NCBI GenBank assembly: GCA_031423755.1
Contig: JANPGC010000311.1
Span: 1-7,034, forward strand
DNA length: 7,034 nt
From: JANMEX01 sp031423755
Lineage (GTDB): Bacteria > Pseudomonadota > Alphaproteobacteria > Rhizobiales > Rhizobiaceae
Direction: 5' to 3'
Part shown: positions 6,142 through 7,034 of the stretch, one piece after another
Position numbering within the stretch: position 1 is the first letter of the stretch
How the letters are laid out: the number at the start of each line of letters is the position of its first letter
Notes under the pieces: model-generated
Told to the model about the DNA's origin: nothing
Databases searched by the model: none
What the model saw: only the letters and a program-made list of their open reading frames with translations
Position numbers and translations under genes: made by a program

Positions 6142-6169
6142 AATATAGTGATTGCCCAACTCATTGCAA
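6142..6169 (-). promoter_or_regulatory. Candidate sigma-70-type promoter for yajC
   Basis: On the minus strand TTGCAA (6169-6164, four of six matches to TTGACA) is followed after 16 bases by TATATT (6147-6142, five of six matches to TATAAT). This would place the transcription start near 6135 and give a leader of about 45 bases before the yajC ATG. The -35 element is the palindromic core of the tandem repeat at 6161-6182. Confidence 0.5.
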
Positions 6170-6182
6170 CGTCATTGCAACG
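6161..6182. repeat. Tandem perfect 11-bp direct repeat in the divergent promoter region
   Basis: TCATTGCAACG occurs twice back to back (6161-6171 and 6172-6182), each copy with the self-complementary core TTGCAA. ATTGC also occurs just before (6151-6155), and its inverse GCAAT just after (6185-6189). The elements step by 12, 11 and 11 bases, close to one helical turn. This is the layout of a multimeric operator, and it overlaps the predicted -35 of yajC. No known regulator is assigned. Confidence 0.6.
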
Positions 6183-6213
6183 CGGCAATCGCTCTTTCGC
6201 CGCCCCTTTGCCA

Positions 6214-6219
6214 TATGAT
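6214..6219 (+). promoter_or_regulatory. Possible -10 element for the AAA+ ATPase gene
   Basis: TATGAT (five of six matches to TATAAT) lies 33 bases before the chosen ATG. No good -35 is found 16-18 bases upstream (the sequence there is around GCTCTT). The call rests on the -10 match and its position in the divergent region alone. Confidence 0.3.
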
Positions 6220-6252
6220 AAGCCCACAAACAAACGTATGGGCGTGAAAATC

Positions 6253-7034
6253 ATGGCAGACACGGAACTGGCGGCGAAAATAGATCAATTGATCGCCGCC
6301 ATCGAGCGATTGGGACCGGCAAAGCCTGTCGTGCCGGATTTTGAAGCCGCAGACTGCTTTGTCTGGGACGCCGAGCGTTCGACATTGATGCCGGTGCAGC
6401 GCGTGAACCGCATCGACCTGTCGCTGATTCGCGGCGTCGATCATGTCCGCGACATTCTGTTCGACAACACCAAACGCTTTGCCGAGGGCCTGCCCTCCAA
6501 CAACACGCTCCTCTGGGGCGCGCGCGGCATGGGCAAATCATCACTGGTCAAGTCAGTTCACCACGCAATCGCCAAAGACCAGCCCGCGGATACATCGCCG
6601 CTGAAGCTCATCGAAATCCACCGCGAAGACATTGATTCCCTGCCGAAACTCATGGCGCTTGTGCGGGACGCCGACTGCCGTTTCATCCTCTTCTGCGATG
6701 ATCTGTCTTTCGACCACGACGACACCTCCTACAAGTCGCTGAAGGCAGCGCTGGAAGGCGGCGTTGAGGGTCGGCCAGACAATGTCGTCTTCTACGCCAC
6801 CTCAAACCGCCGCCATCTCCTGCCGCGCGACATGATGGAAAACGAACGCTCCACAGCCATCAACCCGCATGAGGCCGTCGAAGAAAAAGTCTCGCTGTCA
6901 GACCGTTTCGGCCTGTGGCTTGGCTTCCACAAATGCAGCCAGGACGACTATCTCGAAATGGTGGGCGCCTACGCCACCCACTACGGCATCGCCATCGAAA
7001 AGAGTGACCTCGAACACCAGGCACTGGAATGGTC
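6253..7034 (+). CDS. DUF815-family AAA+ ATPase, 3' end cut by the window
   Basis: This is a predicted cytoplasmic P-loop ATPase of the DUF815 type (Pfam PF05673), a family without an established function. The frame is open for 260 codons to the window edge, so perhaps 20-40 C-terminal residues are missing. Walker A is GARGMGKSS (residues 89-97), Walker B is FILFCDD (144-150), a sensor-1-like YATSNRR (181-187) follows, and SDRFGLW (216-222) may carry the arginine finger. An N-terminal region of about 55 residues precedes RGVDHVRDILFDNTKRFAEG, the family's lead-in to the P-loop. An in-frame ATG at 6238 would add five residues (MGVKI). Neither start has a strong Shine-Dalgarno, and 6253 is chosen because the protein then begins in the way I expect for relatives. 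It diverges from yajC across a 162-bp gap. All nucleotide-binding motifs are intact. Confidence 0.9.
   Translation, partial: MADTELAAKIDQLIAAIERLGPAKPVVPDFEAADCFVWDAERSTLMPVQRVNRIDLSLIRGVDHVRDILFDNTKRFAEGLPSNNTLLWGARGMGKSSLVKSVHHAIAKDQPADTSPLKLIEIHREDIDSLPKLMALVRDADCRFILFCDDLSFDHDDTSYKSLKAALEGGVEGRPDNVVFYATSNRRHLLPRDMMENERSTAINPHEAVEEKVSLSDRFGLWLGFHKCSQDDYLEMVGAYATHYGIAIEKSDLEHQALEW

Noticed and set aside
6091..6159. N-terminal extension of YajC to the ATG at 6159
   Set aside because: It would add 23 residues not found in the family, and would put the predicted promoter -10 and the good Shine-Dalgarno inside the coding region.
6172..6544. Minus-strand frames (6024-6263, 6172-6444, 6251-6544) opposite the yajC upstream region and the AAA+ gene
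   Set aside because: They run antisense to the ATPase with its intact Walker motifs or through the divergent promoter. Composition and lack of motifs mark them as shadows.
1..7034. CRISPR arrays, tRNA or rRNA genes, transposases, phage, toxin-antitoxin or defence genes
   Set aside because: None seen. All substantial frames with real family signatures are housekeeping genes, and the repeats present are short intergenic palindromes, so I do not claim a new biological system.

Overview
The window is about 7 kb of ordinary chromosomal DNA from an alphaproteobacterium. It is most likely a member of Hyphomicrobiales (Rhizobiales), possibly near the Ahrensia/Hoeflea/Phyllobacteriaceae side, but no rRNA or other marker fixes the genus. 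The evidence is a high-GC coding style, a fused SecD-SecF protein, a typically alphaproteobacterial gene order and rhizobial-style palindromic intergenic repeats.

Layout from left to right. Positions 1-214 hold no gene. They contain two head-to-head copies of a short palindromic repeat, the left one cut by the window edge. Next, on the minus strand, is an Old Yellow Enzyme-type NADH:flavin oxidoreductase (215-1510). A 148-bp gap separates it from a compact minus-strand cluster read right to left: yajC (5746-6090), the secD-secF fusion (2889-5435), a small Mth938/DUF498-domain protein (2497-2892) and a squalene/phytoene synthase-like protein (1659-2492, or from 2510). The last three are tightly packed: secDF and the Mth938 gene share an ATGA, and the next gene starts at or just before the following stop. 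A 310-bp gap between yajC and secDF carries three palindromic structures and no credible gene. Upstream of yajC a 162-bp divergent promoter region holds a tandem 11-bp repeat and a plausible sigma-70-type promoter. On its other side a plus-strand DUF815-type AAA+ ATPase starts at 6253 and runs off the window end.

How the genes work together. YajC and SecDF are accessory parts of the Sec translocon and use proton motive force to help export and membrane insertion. The two small genes after secDF are bacterial relatives of the mitochondrial complex I assembly factors NDUFAF3 (Mth938 domain) and NDUFAF6 (squalene-synthase fold). Conserved linkage of this pair to SecD/SecF/YajC has been noted before. 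The window is therefore a clear example of a possible membrane-insertion and respiratory-complex-assembly cluster rather than a new system. The synthase-like protein has lost its second aspartate motif, which fits an assembly role better than prenyl-transfer chemistry. I found no mobile element with a transposase, no CRISPR array, no tRNA or rRNA, and no defence or toxin locus.
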